From NCBI RefSeq assembly GCF_002812725.1, contig NZ_NMUN01000004.1:186001-250000 (forward strand): a stretch of 64,000 nt of DNA, in the 5' to 3' direction. This document shows positions 39,781 through 47,969 of this stretch, piece by piece. Source of the stretch: Microbacterium sp. BR1. Its GTDB lineage: Bacteria > Actinomycetota > Actinomycetes > Actinomycetales > Microbacteriaceae. Each line of letters begins with the position of its first letter. Within the stretch, counting starts at the first letter, position 1. The position numbers and the translations under genes were made by a program. The notes beneath the pieces were generated by a model. It was given only the letters and a program-made list of their open reading frames with translations, made no database searches and was not told the origin of the DNA.

Positions 39781-41067
39781 TCACGCCGAGCGCTCCCGCG
39801 CCTTCACAGCGACCACCTGGCCGATGAAGATCGCCGTGGCCACCGCGGCGGCGACGACGACCGTGAGCGGGTCATCCTGGATCTTCAGGATCGTGAAGGG
39901 GATCAGGATCGCGAGGTCGAGCACGATCGTGAGCACCGGCAGCCAGCGCACCGCGTGGATCTTCTCGCGCAGATGCCGGATGACGCCCCACTGCACGGCG
40001 ATGTCCATCGTGAGGTACAACAGGGCACCCATCGAGGCGATCTGCGTGAGGTCGAGGAACGCGGTCGTGACGATCGCGAGGCCCGCCGTGATGATCAGCG
40101 GCTGGTGGTGCACCTTCGCGGGCAGCGCCGGCGCCTGGCGCATGTCTTGCAGCATCGCGTAGAGCCGCGACACCGAGTAGAGGCTCGCGAGCAGCCCCGA
40201 AACGGTCGCGACCACCGCGATCGCCACCGTGATGCCCACACCCCACGAACCGAACAGTGGCTCGGCCGCCTGCGCGAGCGCGTAGTCGCGGGCGTCGGCC
40301 GCGCCCTCCGCGCCGATGCTCGAGGCGACCGAGATCGTGATGAGCAGGTACAGGGCGGCGCAGATCGCGAGTGAGATGACGATCGAGCGGGCGATGTTCT
40401 TCTTCGGGTCGCGGATGTCGTCGCCCTGATTGGTGATCGTGGTGAAGCCCTTGTAGGCCAGCACGCACAGGGTCGTTCCCGCCAAGAGCCCGAACACGTC
40501 GGGCGCATCGCCCGAGGCATGGGCGAAGAGTCCGTCGCCCGCGACGGCCGTGCCGACGATTCCGGCGATGGCGAGGACCGCGATGCCCAGGATCTTCGCC
40601 ACGGCCGTGGTGGTGGCGGATGCCTCGACCAGCCGGTTGCCGAGCAGATTCACGATCGCGGCGGCGGCGATCGCGATCACGCCGAGAAGCGGCACGAGCA
40701 CGACCGAGTCCTGCAGCCCGAACGGCCGGAGCAGGTAGGTGCCGAACGTGCGCGCGAGCAGGCTCTCGGCGACGACCATCGACACGTACATGAAGAGCGA
40801 GAAGGAGCCGGCGATCACACCCGGGCCGTAGGCATCCTTCAGCAGCATCGCGATGCCACCCGAACTCGGGTTGACGCTGGAGTATCGGATGTAGGAGTAC
40901 GCGCTCGCGCCCGCGACGATCGCACCCAGCAGGAAGGCCAGGGGGAACCAGTCGCCCGCGAGTCCGGCGACCTGGCCGACGAGCGCGAAGATGCCCGCGC
41001 CGATCATGACGCCGGTGCCGAGCGAGACCGAGCCGGCGAGCGAGATCCGGGCCTTGTCGTCACTCAT
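39781..41067 (-). CDS. APC-family amino acid permease
   Basis: This 428-residue transporter has about twelve helices. The first carries SLGTGVMIGAGIFALVGQVA, the consensus of the amino acid-polyamine-cation family, and the segment FTTITNQGDDIRDPKKNIAR between helices is typical of the group. It imports or exchanges an amino acid or polyamine; the substrate cannot be read from sequence. It is a single-gene unit, divergent from the toxin-antitoxin pair over 204 bases. Confidence 0.9.
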   Translation of the reverse strand: MSDDKARISLAGSVSLGTGVMIGAGIFALVGQVAGLAGDWFPLAFLLGAIVAGASAYSYIRYSSVNPSSGGIAMLLKDAYGPGVIAGSFSLFMYVSMVVAESLLARTFGTYLLRPFGLQDSVVLVPLLGVIAIAAAAIVNLLGNRLVEASATTTAVAKILGIAVLAIAGIVGTAVAGDGLFAHASGDAPDVFGLLAGTTLCVLAYKGFTTITNQGDDIRDPKKNIARSIVISLAICAALYLLITISVASSIGAEGAADARDYALAQAAEPLFGSWGVGITVAIAVVATVSGLLASLYSVSRLYAMLQDMRQAPALPAKVHHQPLIITAGLAIVTTAFLDLTQIASMGALLYLTMDIAVQWGVIRHLREKIHAVRWLPVLTIVLDLAILIPFTILKIQDDPLTVVVAAAVATAIFIGQVVAVKARERSA

Positions 41068-41236
41068 GCGTGTCTCCCTGATCGCTACGTGGTCAGCCGG
41101 CTTCCCGGCGCTGCGTCGGCCACGGTAGTGGGGCGGCTCCGCGATGCGCGCGGCCTTGACACGGTCGCGATACGTCTCGGAGGCGCTGAGAGACGGACGG
41201 AGGAGCTACCGCACGGCTCGCTCGTGATGAAAAAGA

Positions 41237-41254
41237 TGTGCAAAAATATGTACA
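41237..41254. promoter_or_regulatory. AT-rich promoter/operator of the toxin-antitoxin pair
   Basis: TGTGC-N8-GTACA is an imperfect inverted repeat in a short AT-rich block (41228-41259), which is unusual for this genome. It ends seven bases before the ribosome site GGAGG (41261-41265). Antitoxins with Phd/YefM domains bind such sites to repress themselves, so this is the probable operator. Confidence 0.5.
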
Positions 41255-41271
41255 GATTGTGGAGGTGGACC

Positions 41272-41730
41272 ATGTCGAACGTCGTACCGGTAGCCGAAGC
41301 GCGTAACGGGCTCTCGCGGACGCTGCGTGCGTTTCGGGCCGACCCCGCCGCGAACGCGGTCGTGATCGGTTCGCATCGCAAGCCCGAGGCCGTGCTGATG
41401 CCTGTCGCCGCGTTCGAGCGACTGGCGGCCGAGCCATCCGGCGTCTCTCTCGACACGTTGCGTTCCTTCGCGCCGATCATCGTCAAGCTCGCGACCGCAG
41501 CGAACCTCGCCGACGTGCGGGTGTACGGCTCGGTCGCGCGGGGCGAGCAGACGGGGACGAGCGACGTCGACCTGCTGGTGTCTCCTCTGGAGGGCTCGAC
41601 GCTCTTCGACATCGCGCAGTTCGAGATCGACCTGGAGCTCCTGCTGGGCACGAAAGTCTCGGCGACGCCGATCGCGGCTCTGGATGCCGACAGTGACTCC
41701 GAGATCCTGCGGGAGAGCGTGGCACTGTGA
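41272..41730 (+). CDS. Antitoxin: Phd/YefM-like domain fused to MNT nucleotidyltransferase
   Basis: This 152-residue protein has an N-terminal Phd/YefM-like part (VVPVAEARNGLSRTLRAFRA, then PEAVLMPVAAFERL; residues 1-52) and a minimal nucleotidyltransferase with intact GS-X10-D-x-D (Gly86, Ser87, Asp98, Asp100). MNT antitoxins neutralise HEPN toxins, some by adding AMP to a tyrosine of the toxin. Phd domains bind operator DNA and also mask toxins. The fusion gives one protein both activities. It is coupled by GTGA to the HEPN gene. GGAGG lies six bases before ATG 41272. Confidence 0.85.
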   Translation: MSNVVPVAEARNGLSRTLRAFRADPAANAVVIGSHRKPEAVLMPVAAFERLAAEPSGVSLDTLRSFAPIIVKLATAANLADVRVYGSVARGEQTGTSDVDLLVSPLEGSTLFDIAQFEIDLELLLGTKVSATPIAALDADSDSEILRESVAL

Positions 41731-42053
41731 GGGACGAGGACCGGGTCGAACGCTGGATCGCCGACCTGATCTCCACCCTCGACCAGGCCGCCGAGCTGGT
41801 GGCTCGAGGTGAAGAGGAATATCGACGCGATCCGGCTCTACCGCTCGCGTTCGAGGTGTTGTCGAATCGTGTCGGTGAGCTGGCGAAGCGTCTTGTCGCT
41901 GCGGCACCCGAGCGCTTCGCGAGCGCGGTGTTCCGGCAGGCCGCGCGTAACCGCGACTTCGTCGCACATCACGATGACCGCATCGATCACGCCATCCTGT
42001 GGCGCACGGTGCGCGACGGCTTTCCGCTGCTGCGTTCCGAGCTGGTGAGCTGA
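41727..42053 (+). CDS. HEPN-domain toxin (HepT/DUF86-like)
   Basis: This 108-residue all-helical protein has the HEPN RNase motif R-x4-H (Arg76 to His81, within RNRDFVAHHD). In typical HepT toxins a tyrosine follows two residues after His and is the target for AMP addition by the MNT partner; here that position is Asp83. The toxin may be neutralised in another way, or modified elsewhere. It would cut cellular RNA when free. It starts at GTG 41727, inside the antitoxin stop. Confidence 0.85.
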   Translation: MRDEDRVERWIADLISTLDQAAELVARGEEEYRRDPALPLAFEVLSNRVGELAKRLVAAAPERFASAVFRQAARNRDFVAHHDDRIDHAILWRTVRDGFPLLRSELVS

Positions 42054-42090
42054 CCGCCCGATACTCTGCTGGCAAACGAGGGGGATGACG

Positions 42091-42312
42091 ATGAGGTTAT
42101 GGCTGGCGATCGGCGTGATCGCGTTCGGTCTGGTGACCATCGCTGCGGGGGTTGTCGCGTTCTACCGGCACGCGATCATCGCGGACGAAACCGGTATCAG
42201 CGGCTGGAACCCTGCCCTGTGGTTGGTGATGTTCGCCGGCGCGGCGGTGTTCTTGCTCGGAACTGCGCAGATCGCGGATGCCGTGGCCTCTCGTCCGGAG
42301 CGGCCCGAGTAG
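42091..42312 (+). CDS. Small membrane protein of unknown function
   Basis: This 73-residue ORF has two hydrophobic helices (LWLAIGVIAFGLVTIAAGVV and LWLVMFAGAAVFLLGTAQIA) separated by about 20 residues. GAGGGGG is well placed for ATG 42091 and too close to ATG 42085. It lies 37 bases after the toxin gene. No family is recognised. Confidence 0.6.
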   Translation: MRLWLAIGVIAFGLVTIAAGVVAFYRHAIIADETGISGWNPALWLVMFAGAAVFLLGTAQIADAVASRPERPE

Positions 42313-42327
42313 AAACCGGCTGCGCGC

Positions 42328-42345
42328 TTCGACAGGCTCAGCGAC
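42328..42345 (+). repeat. Dispersed CGACAGGCTCA-type element
   Basis: TTCGACAGGCTCAGCGAC lies 16 bases after the small membrane gene and matches the copies at 39479 and 37526. The rest of the gap to 42432 has a minus-strand frame ending in helical sequence (ALGELEELDRRIQAAMMK) that may be the tail of a lost gene, but no start or family is visible. Confidence 0.5.
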
Positions 42346-42432
42346 CGGCGGCATCCTTCATCATCGCCGCCTGGATGCGTCGATCGAGCTCTTCCAGCTC
42401 GCCCAATGCGTCCGGCGCGGCCCACACCCGGC

Positions 42433-43779
42433 TCACCGCCGGGCGAACACCCCACCCGGATCGTGCGCGGCCCGCACCTCGTCGAGCCGGGTGCGCTGGT
42501 CGGCGCTCCAGGAGTTGGCGAAGGCATCCGGAGCGTTCGCACGTCCCACGAAGTTCACCAGCGGAGTCGGCGCGTGCCACGGCGCGGTCGCGTCGAGCAC
42601 CGAGCGGGCGGCCGCCAGCCGGACCTCGTCGGTGAGCGTGGGCACCGGCGCGGCATAGACGTTCAGCAGGTGCTGTGTGGAGCGGCCACCCACGGCATCC
42701 GGTCCGGGAGCGTCCAGCGTCGCCCCGCCGATCGTCCGGATCTCGACGGCGGACAGGGGCAGGTCGACGTCGAGCCCGCCCGCGGCGAGCAGGGCGTCGA
42801 CGGTCGCCTGCTCGAGGGTCTCAAGCGATGCGGTGCCGTTGGCGACGGGCATGGGCGCGGTCGGGTCGGCATGGATCGATCCCACCTGCGCGTAGGGCAG
42901 CACGCCGACGGTGTCGAGCAGGGGCGCCGCGACGGCGCGCAGGGGAGCGAGCTGCGCCTGAGCGGCGTCGAGCGTGTCGAGGCTCGCGAAACGCACGTAG
43001 GCGACGTGCTTGCCGCTGAGCGCCGGCGGCAGCGCGGGGGAGTCGGGAAAGCGCAGCAGCGCGATCGAGGTCGTCGTCGAGTCGGGCAGCGCGGGCGCCC
43101 AGCCGGCGTAGGCGCCCAGGACATCGGATGCCGCATCCGCACCGAAGTACACGCCACCGCCCACGATCTCGGCGTACGGAAGCAGCTCGGCCGTGACGGC
43201 CGTGACCACGCCGCACCCGACCTTGCCGCCGCGCAAGGCCCAGAACAGATCGGGGTGCGCGTCGCGCGACACGGTGATCGGCCCGTCCGCGGCGGTCACG
43301 ACCTCGAACGAGCGCACGTGGTCGGAGCTGTAGCCGAACGAGCGGGCGAGCGGGCCGATGCCCCCGCCCAGCAGGTATCCGACGACGCCCACGGACGGCG
43401 CCGAACCGCACGGCGCGGCGAGCCCGTGCGCGGCGGCGGCCGCGACGACGGGTGCCCATGAGCATCCGGCACCGATGCGGACCGTGCGGGTCGAGGCATC
43501 CACCTCGACCGTGTCGAGAGCGCGCAGGCTGATCGCGGCGCCCTCGGTGAGCGGCTCGAGCCGGCCGTGGCCGGAGCCCAGCGCGGTGAGCCGCGTGCCG
43601 TGTTCGGCGGCGACATCGACTGCCGAGGCGACATCCTCGGGCGTCTGCGCATCCACGACGACCGCCGGCGCGACCTCGACGCCGAGGTCGAAGCCCGCCA
43701 CGGCGTCCGCGTAGCCGGCGTCGCCGGGGGCGAGGACGTGCGAGATGCCCGCGCGGCGGAAGGCCTCGATCGTGCTCAC
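42433..43779 (-). CDS. FAD-binding oxidoreductase (berberine-bridge-enzyme-like)
   Basis: This 448-residue oxidase has a PCMH-type FAD domain (VVVDAQTPEDVASAVDVAAE, then LTALGSGHGR with the His that can hold FAD covalently, and GVVGYLLGGGIGPLARSFG) and a C-terminal BBE-like tail near DEVRAAHDPGGVF. The usual Cys of bicovalent enzymes is not evident. It oxidises an alcohol, sugar or aromatic side chain with oxygen. The GTG start lies inside the stop of the monooxygenase gene (GTGA), so both act together. Confidence 0.85.
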   Translation of the reverse strand: MSTIEAFRRAGISHVLAPGDAGYADAVAGFDLGVEVAPAVVVDAQTPEDVASAVDVAAEHGTRLTALGSGHGRLEPLTEGAAISLRALDTVEVDASTRTVRIGAGCSWAPVVAAAAAHGLAAPCGSAPSVGVVGYLLGGGIGPLARSFGYSSDHVRSFEVVTAADGPITVSRDAHPDLFWALRGGKVGCGVVTAVTAELLPYAEIVGGGVYFGADAASDVLGAYAGWAPALPDSTTTSIALLRFPDSPALPPALSGKHVAYVRFASLDTLDAAQAQLAPLRAVAAPLLDTVGVLPYAQVGSIHADPTAPMPVANGTASLETLEQATVDALLAAGGLDVDLPLSAVEIRTIGGATLDAPGPDAVGGRSTQHLLNVYAAPVPTLTDEVRLAAARSVLDATAPWHAPTPLVNFVGRANAPDAFANSWSADQRTRLDEVRAAHDPGGVFARR

Positions 43780-45359
43780 CGGAGCGCCTCGGAGGGTTCG
43801 GCCGAGACCGCGGCGATGTACGCGGCGATGTCGGTCGGATGCTCGGCGTCGGTGATCGCGGCGATGTACCCGTCGGGGCGGACCAGGATGGCGCCACCGC
43901 GCTCGTCCAGACCGTAGCGCGCAGCGATCCGCCCCTCGGGGTCGGCGAGGGCGCCCGCGTCGGCCGTCGGGGCGACCCGGATGGTCTGCGCCCCGGTCGG
44001 CGCGGCGACGTCGGGGTAGGTTCCGGCCTCGTCGGCGACGAGCACGAGGGCGTATCCCGATCCGCTCGGATCGCGGTGAGCCAGGGCCGGCCACAGTCCG
44101 ACCTCGGCGACGGCGCGGACGGGGTCGCCCGCCCGGACGGGACCCCGGTGGCCCGATTCGGCGAGGGGCGCGTACCGGTACTCGACGGTCATCTGCTCGA
44201 TCTCGTTCGCCATCGCGTGGCGCGCGAGCGACAGCTCGAGGCCCCCCTTCATGAGCAGGTTGCGCGCTTCGCGGGCGAACGGCGAGGCGAGCGTGCCCGC
44301 GTGCGTCAACTCGGTCGTGAACTTGATCACATCGGCGGCCACGGGGTGGCGCTCGTCGTGGTAGCTGTCGAGAAGCTCCTCGCTCGCCCGGCCCTGCACG
44401 GCGGCCGCGAGCTTCCAGGTGAGGTTGAAGGCATCCTGGATGCCGGTGTTCATGCCGAGCCCGCCCGCGGGGGAGTGCACGTGGGCGGCGTCGCCCGCGA
44501 GGAACGCGCGCCCCGTGCGGTAGCGCGGAACCTGCGCGTGGTGGATCTCGAAGATCGTGAGCCACCGCGAGGACTCGATCCGGACGTCCATCCGGCGCTC
44601 GTCGACCGACTGCTGCAGCCACTCGAGAGTCGGCTCGCGGGTCTCGGGGGTGTCGGCGGGGATCTGGCAGATCACGCGCACGCGCTTGCCGGCCATCGGG
44701 AACAGCATCCCGACGGCGTCGCCGGGGGAGAAGAAGATGTGGAACGACTGCTTCTCGTGCGCGAAGTCGGCGTCGACGTCGCCCATGAGGAACCGCTCGC
44801 CCTTGAAGACGCCCTCGAGCTTTAGGCCCAGGCTGTGCCGCACGGCGCCCTTCGCGCCGTCGGATCCGACGAGCCACGCCACGCGCGCGACCTCGGGCGT
44901 GCCGTCGGGGTGGGTCAGGGTCGCGCGCACTTCGCTCGCGTCTTGCTCGAGGCCGGTGTAGGTCACGCCCCGCTCGATCTCGACGCCAAGAGCGGAGAGA
45001 CGCTCGCGCAGGATGCGTTCGGTGTCGGTCTGCGGGATCGTGATCGAGTACGGGAACGGGCTGTCGATCGTGTCGAAGCCGACGCGTCCGAGGATCGAGC
45101 CGTTCGCGTGCATCTGCGCACCGGTCGTCCGCACGCCGGTGGCCGCGATCTCGTGGAGCACGCCGAGCTGGTCGAGGAGTTCGAGGGATCGCGCGTGCAG
45201 CACGACCGCCCGGGATTCGTCGGTGGGCTCGGGAAGCTTGTCGATGATCCGCACCGCCACGCCTCGCCGTGCGAGGTCGACCGCCGCGACCAGTCCGACC
45301 GGTCCGGCGCCCACGACGAGGACGTCGGTGGGAGGGTGTGTGGATGCGTTGTCGACCAT
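43776..45359 (-). CDS. FAD-dependent aromatic hydroxylase (PheA/TfdB/RdmE family)
   Basis: This 527-residue class A flavin monooxygenase has the FAD motif VLVVGAGPVGLVAAVDLARR, the DG motif VGSDGAKGAVR and the GD motif FLAGDAAHVHSPAGGLGMN, plus a C-terminal thioredoxin-like domain as in phenol hydroxylases. It uses NAD(P)H and oxygen to hydroxylate an aromatic or polyketide compound. I start at ATG 45359, preceded by AGGAG. It faces a TetR regulator across a 103-base gap with a clear operator and probably responds to the substrate. Confidence 0.92.
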   Translation of the reverse strand: MVDNASTHPPTDVLVVGAGPVGLVAAVDLARRGVAVRIIDKLPEPTDESRAVVLHARSLELLDQLGVLHEIAATGVRTTGAQMHANGSILGRVGFDTIDSPFPYSITIPQTDTERILRERLSALGVEIERGVTYTGLEQDASEVRATLTHPDGTPEVARVAWLVGSDGAKGAVRHSLGLKLEGVFKGERFLMGDVDADFAHEKQSFHIFFSPGDAVGMLFPMAGKRVRVICQIPADTPETREPTLEWLQQSVDERRMDVRIESSRWLTIFEIHHAQVPRYRTGRAFLAGDAAHVHSPAGGLGMNTGIQDAFNLTWKLAAAVQGRASEELLDSYHDERHPVAADVIKFTTELTHAGTLASPFAREARNLLMKGGLELSLARHAMANEIEQMTVEYRYAPLAESGHRGPVRAGDPVRAVAEVGLWPALAHRDPSGSGYALVLVADEAGTYPDVAAPTGAQTIRVAPTADAGALADPEGRIAARYGLDERGGAILVRPDGYIAAITDAEHPTDIAAYIAAVSAEPSEALR

Positions 45360-45410
45360 CGTGCTCTCCTGTATCGGCCGCCGGATTCCGGGCGAAATCC
45401 GCTCCACGGC

Positions 45411-45438
45411 CTGTTTTTTGGTTACTGTACCAAAACAG
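45411..45438. promoter_or_regulatory. TetR operator between the hydroxylase and its regulator
   Basis: TTTTGGT-TACTGT-ACCAAAA (45416-45435) has perfect 7-bp arms and extends to CTG...CAG outside (45411-45438) with two extra T in the left arm. It is the only AT-rich stretch in the divergent promoter. TetR proteins bind palindromes of this length, so it should repress both directions until the inducer binds. Confidence 0.75.
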
Positions 45439-45462
45439 GGATTTTCCGGGAAGAGACATGTG

Positions 45463-46065
45463 ATGCCAGACCGTCGTGAAGCGCTGCTCGACGCCGCCAT
45501 CGCCGTGGTGCGCGAGGGCGGCTACCCGGCGCTCACGCAGACCGGGGTCGCGGCGCGGGCGGGGATGACCCAGGGCCACCTGACCTATTACTTCCCGACG
45601 CGCAGCGACCTCGTGCGAGCGGTCGCCGAGCGCATCGTGCAGAACCAGTTCGCGCTGTTCGACACCCGCGCGCTCCCGCGGTCGGTCGAGGAGGCGGTGC
45701 AGAACGTCACGGCGTTCGCCGTCGCGACCGAGACCACGCGCGCCCTCGCCACGCTGATGCTCGCCGCCGACGCCGAGCCGGTGGCGGGCGAGGCCTTCAA
45801 CACGCTCGCCTCGGGGATGCGGCAGCGTGCGACCTACCTGCTCGCCGCGTTGACCGGCGACGCCGAGGGGCCCGAGGCCATCGGATCGCACGCCCTCGAC
45901 GGCAGACTCCTGCACGCCACGGCGGTCGGCGCCGCGGTGCTCACGCTCGCGGAGGGCGCGAACGCCGACGACGCCGAGACGGGACGGATGCTCGCGCGCC
46001 TGCTCGAGCTGCTGACTTCCGGTGGGGGCGAGCCATCCGAACCATCCGATCCAGAAGGCGCGTGA
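45463..46065 (+). CDS. TetR-family regulator
   Basis: This 200-residue repressor has a TetR helix-turn-helix in residues 4-50 (LLDAAIAVVREGGYPALTQT, then GMTQGHLTYYFPTRSDL) and a helical ligand domain. It is divergent from the flavoenzyme pair and 28 bases upstream of the CocE/NonD hydrolase, with the operator in between, so it probably controls both arms of this catabolic cluster. Confidence 0.9.
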   Translation: MPDRREALLDAAIAVVREGGYPALTQTGVAARAGMTQGHLTYYFPTRSDLVRAVAERIVQNQFALFDTRALPRSVEEAVQNVTAFAVATETTRALATLMLAADAEPVAGEAFNTLASGMRQRATYLLAALTGDAEGPEAIGSHALDGRLLHATAVGAAVLTLAEGANADDAETGRMLARLLELLTSGGGEPSEPSDPEGA

Positions 46066-46093
46066 CGCGCCCCGATCTCGCCGGAGTCCACAG

Positions 46094-47878
46094 ATGAGCC
46101 ACGACGACCACACGCTTCCGCTCAAGGGTTCCACCTACGGCCCGCAGTACGCGGGCTGGACGCCCACGGCCGTCGCGATGCAGGGACTCGGCGATCGGGC
46201 GCTGCTCGACCAGTTCATCGACGTCGGCGACGGTGTGCGCCTGCACGCCGACGTCTATCTGCCGAAGGGCGAGGGCCGCTATCCCGCCGTCGTCTGCTTC
46301 GCGGGCTACAGCACCGAGGGTCACACGGCGGGGCTGCCCACGGGCACGAACGAGATCGGCTCGCCCCCGGTGTTCACCGACCGCGGCTACTGCCCCGTCG
46401 TCGTCGAGCGCCGCGGCATGGGGCGCTCGACGGGCGAGCAGGTCGTCTTCTTCGATCCGCAGGACGTGGATGATCACGAGAAGGTCATCGCCTGGGCGGC
46501 CGCGCAGCCGTGGTGCAACGGCGACGTGGTGCTCTTCGGCACGTCGTACTACGGGATGGTCCAGCCGCTGGTGGCCGCGCGTCGGCCTCCCGCGCTCCGG
46601 GCGTTCTTCGCGAACGAGCTGTGCACGGACTTCTACCGCCACCTGGTCGCGTTCGGCGGCGTGCCCGGGCTGATCTTCCTGAACCTTTGGATGGGCGCCA
46701 ACTTCACACAGGAGAAGTACGACGAGCGCATGTCGGAGGGCCGCAGGGCGCTCATCAGTCACGTGACGAACGGGATGCTGCATCCGCTGCTCGAGAAGAT
46801 CGTGCACAAGAACGTGAATCGCATGTTCGCCTCGTTCATGTCGGCCATGCCGGTCGAGGCGGTGCGCCGGATGTACGTGAACTGGGTGTTCGACGGCAAG
46901 ACCCGCGAGACGTCGACGATCCCCGAGGGTTCGACGGGGATGCTCGGGCAGATCGAGGTGCCGTTCGTCGCCGTGCAGAACCTCGCGCACTTCAATGTGC
47001 ACCAGTTCGGCACCTACGACCTGTTCGAGAACGCGGGTACCCCCGACGACCAGAAGTGGATGATCGTCGGGCCGGCGCAGTACGACCTGCCGGTGTACGA
47101 GTGGCAGGGCGAGGCGCTCGCGTTCTTCGACCACGTGCTGCGGGGAACGGACAACGGTTACGCGCGTCAGCCGCACGTGCGCTACTGGGTCGACGGGGCG
47201 GACGAGTTCGGCACCGCGAGCGCGTTCCCGCCCCTCGACGGCACGCTCACGCGCCTGTACCTCGCCTCAGCGGGCGAGGACGAAGCCCTACACCGGCTGA
47301 CACCCGAGCCCGCGACGGCGTCGACGAACACGTGGGTCGCCGTGCCGCTGGGCCTGCCCGTCATCGGCGGACTCGACGACGTCGCCGTGCAGTCGCTCGG
47401 CTACGAGATCTCGTTCGACCGCGACGTCCGGCTCGCCGGCCCCGTCACAGTCAACCTGCGGTTCAGCTGCAACGAGATCGACTCGTACGTCATGGCGCGG
47501 CTGTCGCGCATCGATGCGCAGGGCGATCGACACCACCTGTCGATGGGAGCCATCCGGCCGGCGGCGCCCACGGAGGATGCGGCTCGCTCGACGCGGAACG
47601 AGATCGCGATCGACTCGGGGCGGCGCATCCCGCTCGTCCCCGGCGAAGCGGTGACCCTGCGCTTCAGCCTGACGCCGGGCCCGACGCACCTGAAGCCGGG
47701 GGAGAAGCTGCGGCTCGACATCGCGAGTCGGAGCGACCTGCTGAGGCTCGACCCGAGCCAGGGCTACGGCCACTACGACCTGCCCGTGCCCCCGTACCTG
47801 TGCCGGAACACGGTGCACATGGGGGACTGCGGCTGGATCGAGGTCACCGAGGTTCCCCTCGCCGCGCCATCCGTGTGA
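46094..47878 (+). CDS. CocE/NonD-family hydrolase (X-Pro dipeptidyl-peptidase S15-like)
   Basis: This 594-residue enzyme has an alpha/beta hydrolase domain (residues 35-370) with nucleophile Ser in FGTSYYGM and a likely catalytic His in NLAHFNVHQFG or the later cap, and a C-terminal jelly-roll PepX_C domain (about 390-590; VTVNLRFSC, LRLDIASRSD). It hydrolyses an ester or amide. No signal peptide is visible, so it acts inside the cell. It follows the TetR gene and probably opens or trims the substrate of the neighbouring flavoenzymes. Confidence 0.88.
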   Translation: MSHDDHTLPLKGSTYGPQYAGWTPTAVAMQGLGDRALLDQFIDVGDGVRLHADVYLPKGEGRYPAVVCFAGYSTEGHTAGLPTGTNEIGSPPVFTDRGYCPVVVERRGMGRSTGEQVVFFDPQDVDDHEKVIAWAAAQPWCNGDVVLFGTSYYGMVQPLVAARRPPALRAFFANELCTDFYRHLVAFGGVPGLIFLNLWMGANFTQEKYDERMSEGRRALISHVTNGMLHPLLEKIVHKNVNRMFASFMSAMPVEAVRRMYVNWVFDGKTRETSTIPEGSTGMLGQIEVPFVAVQNLAHFNVHQFGTYDLFENAGTPDDQKWMIVGPAQYDLPVYEWQGEALAFFDHVLRGTDNGYARQPHVRYWVDGADEFGTASAFPPLDGTLTRLYLASAGEDEALHRLTPEPATASTNTWVAVPLGLPVIGGLDDVAVQSLGYEISFDRDVRLAGPVTVNLRFSCNEIDSYVMARLSRIDAQGDRHHLSMGAIRPAAPTEDAARSTRNEIAIDSGRRIPLVPGEAVTLRFSLTPGPTHLKPGEKLRLDIASRSDLLRLDPSQGYGHYDLPVPPYLCRNTVHMGDCGWIEVTEVPLAAPSV

Positions 47879-47969
47879 CCGGCGAGGGTCCCCGCGTCCC
47901 GCAGCGCTCCCGTGACACGCGCGTGCGGGCCGGCGCCCGGAAGCACCGACCCGCACACGATCGCCGAGC

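Noticed and set aside
42338..42580. Small minus-strand gene ending in ALGELEELDRRIQAAMMK
   Set aside because: The tail looks protein-like, but the upstream part overlaps the flavin oxidase gene, with no start, ribosome site or family. It may be a remnant; I mention it only in the repeat entry.
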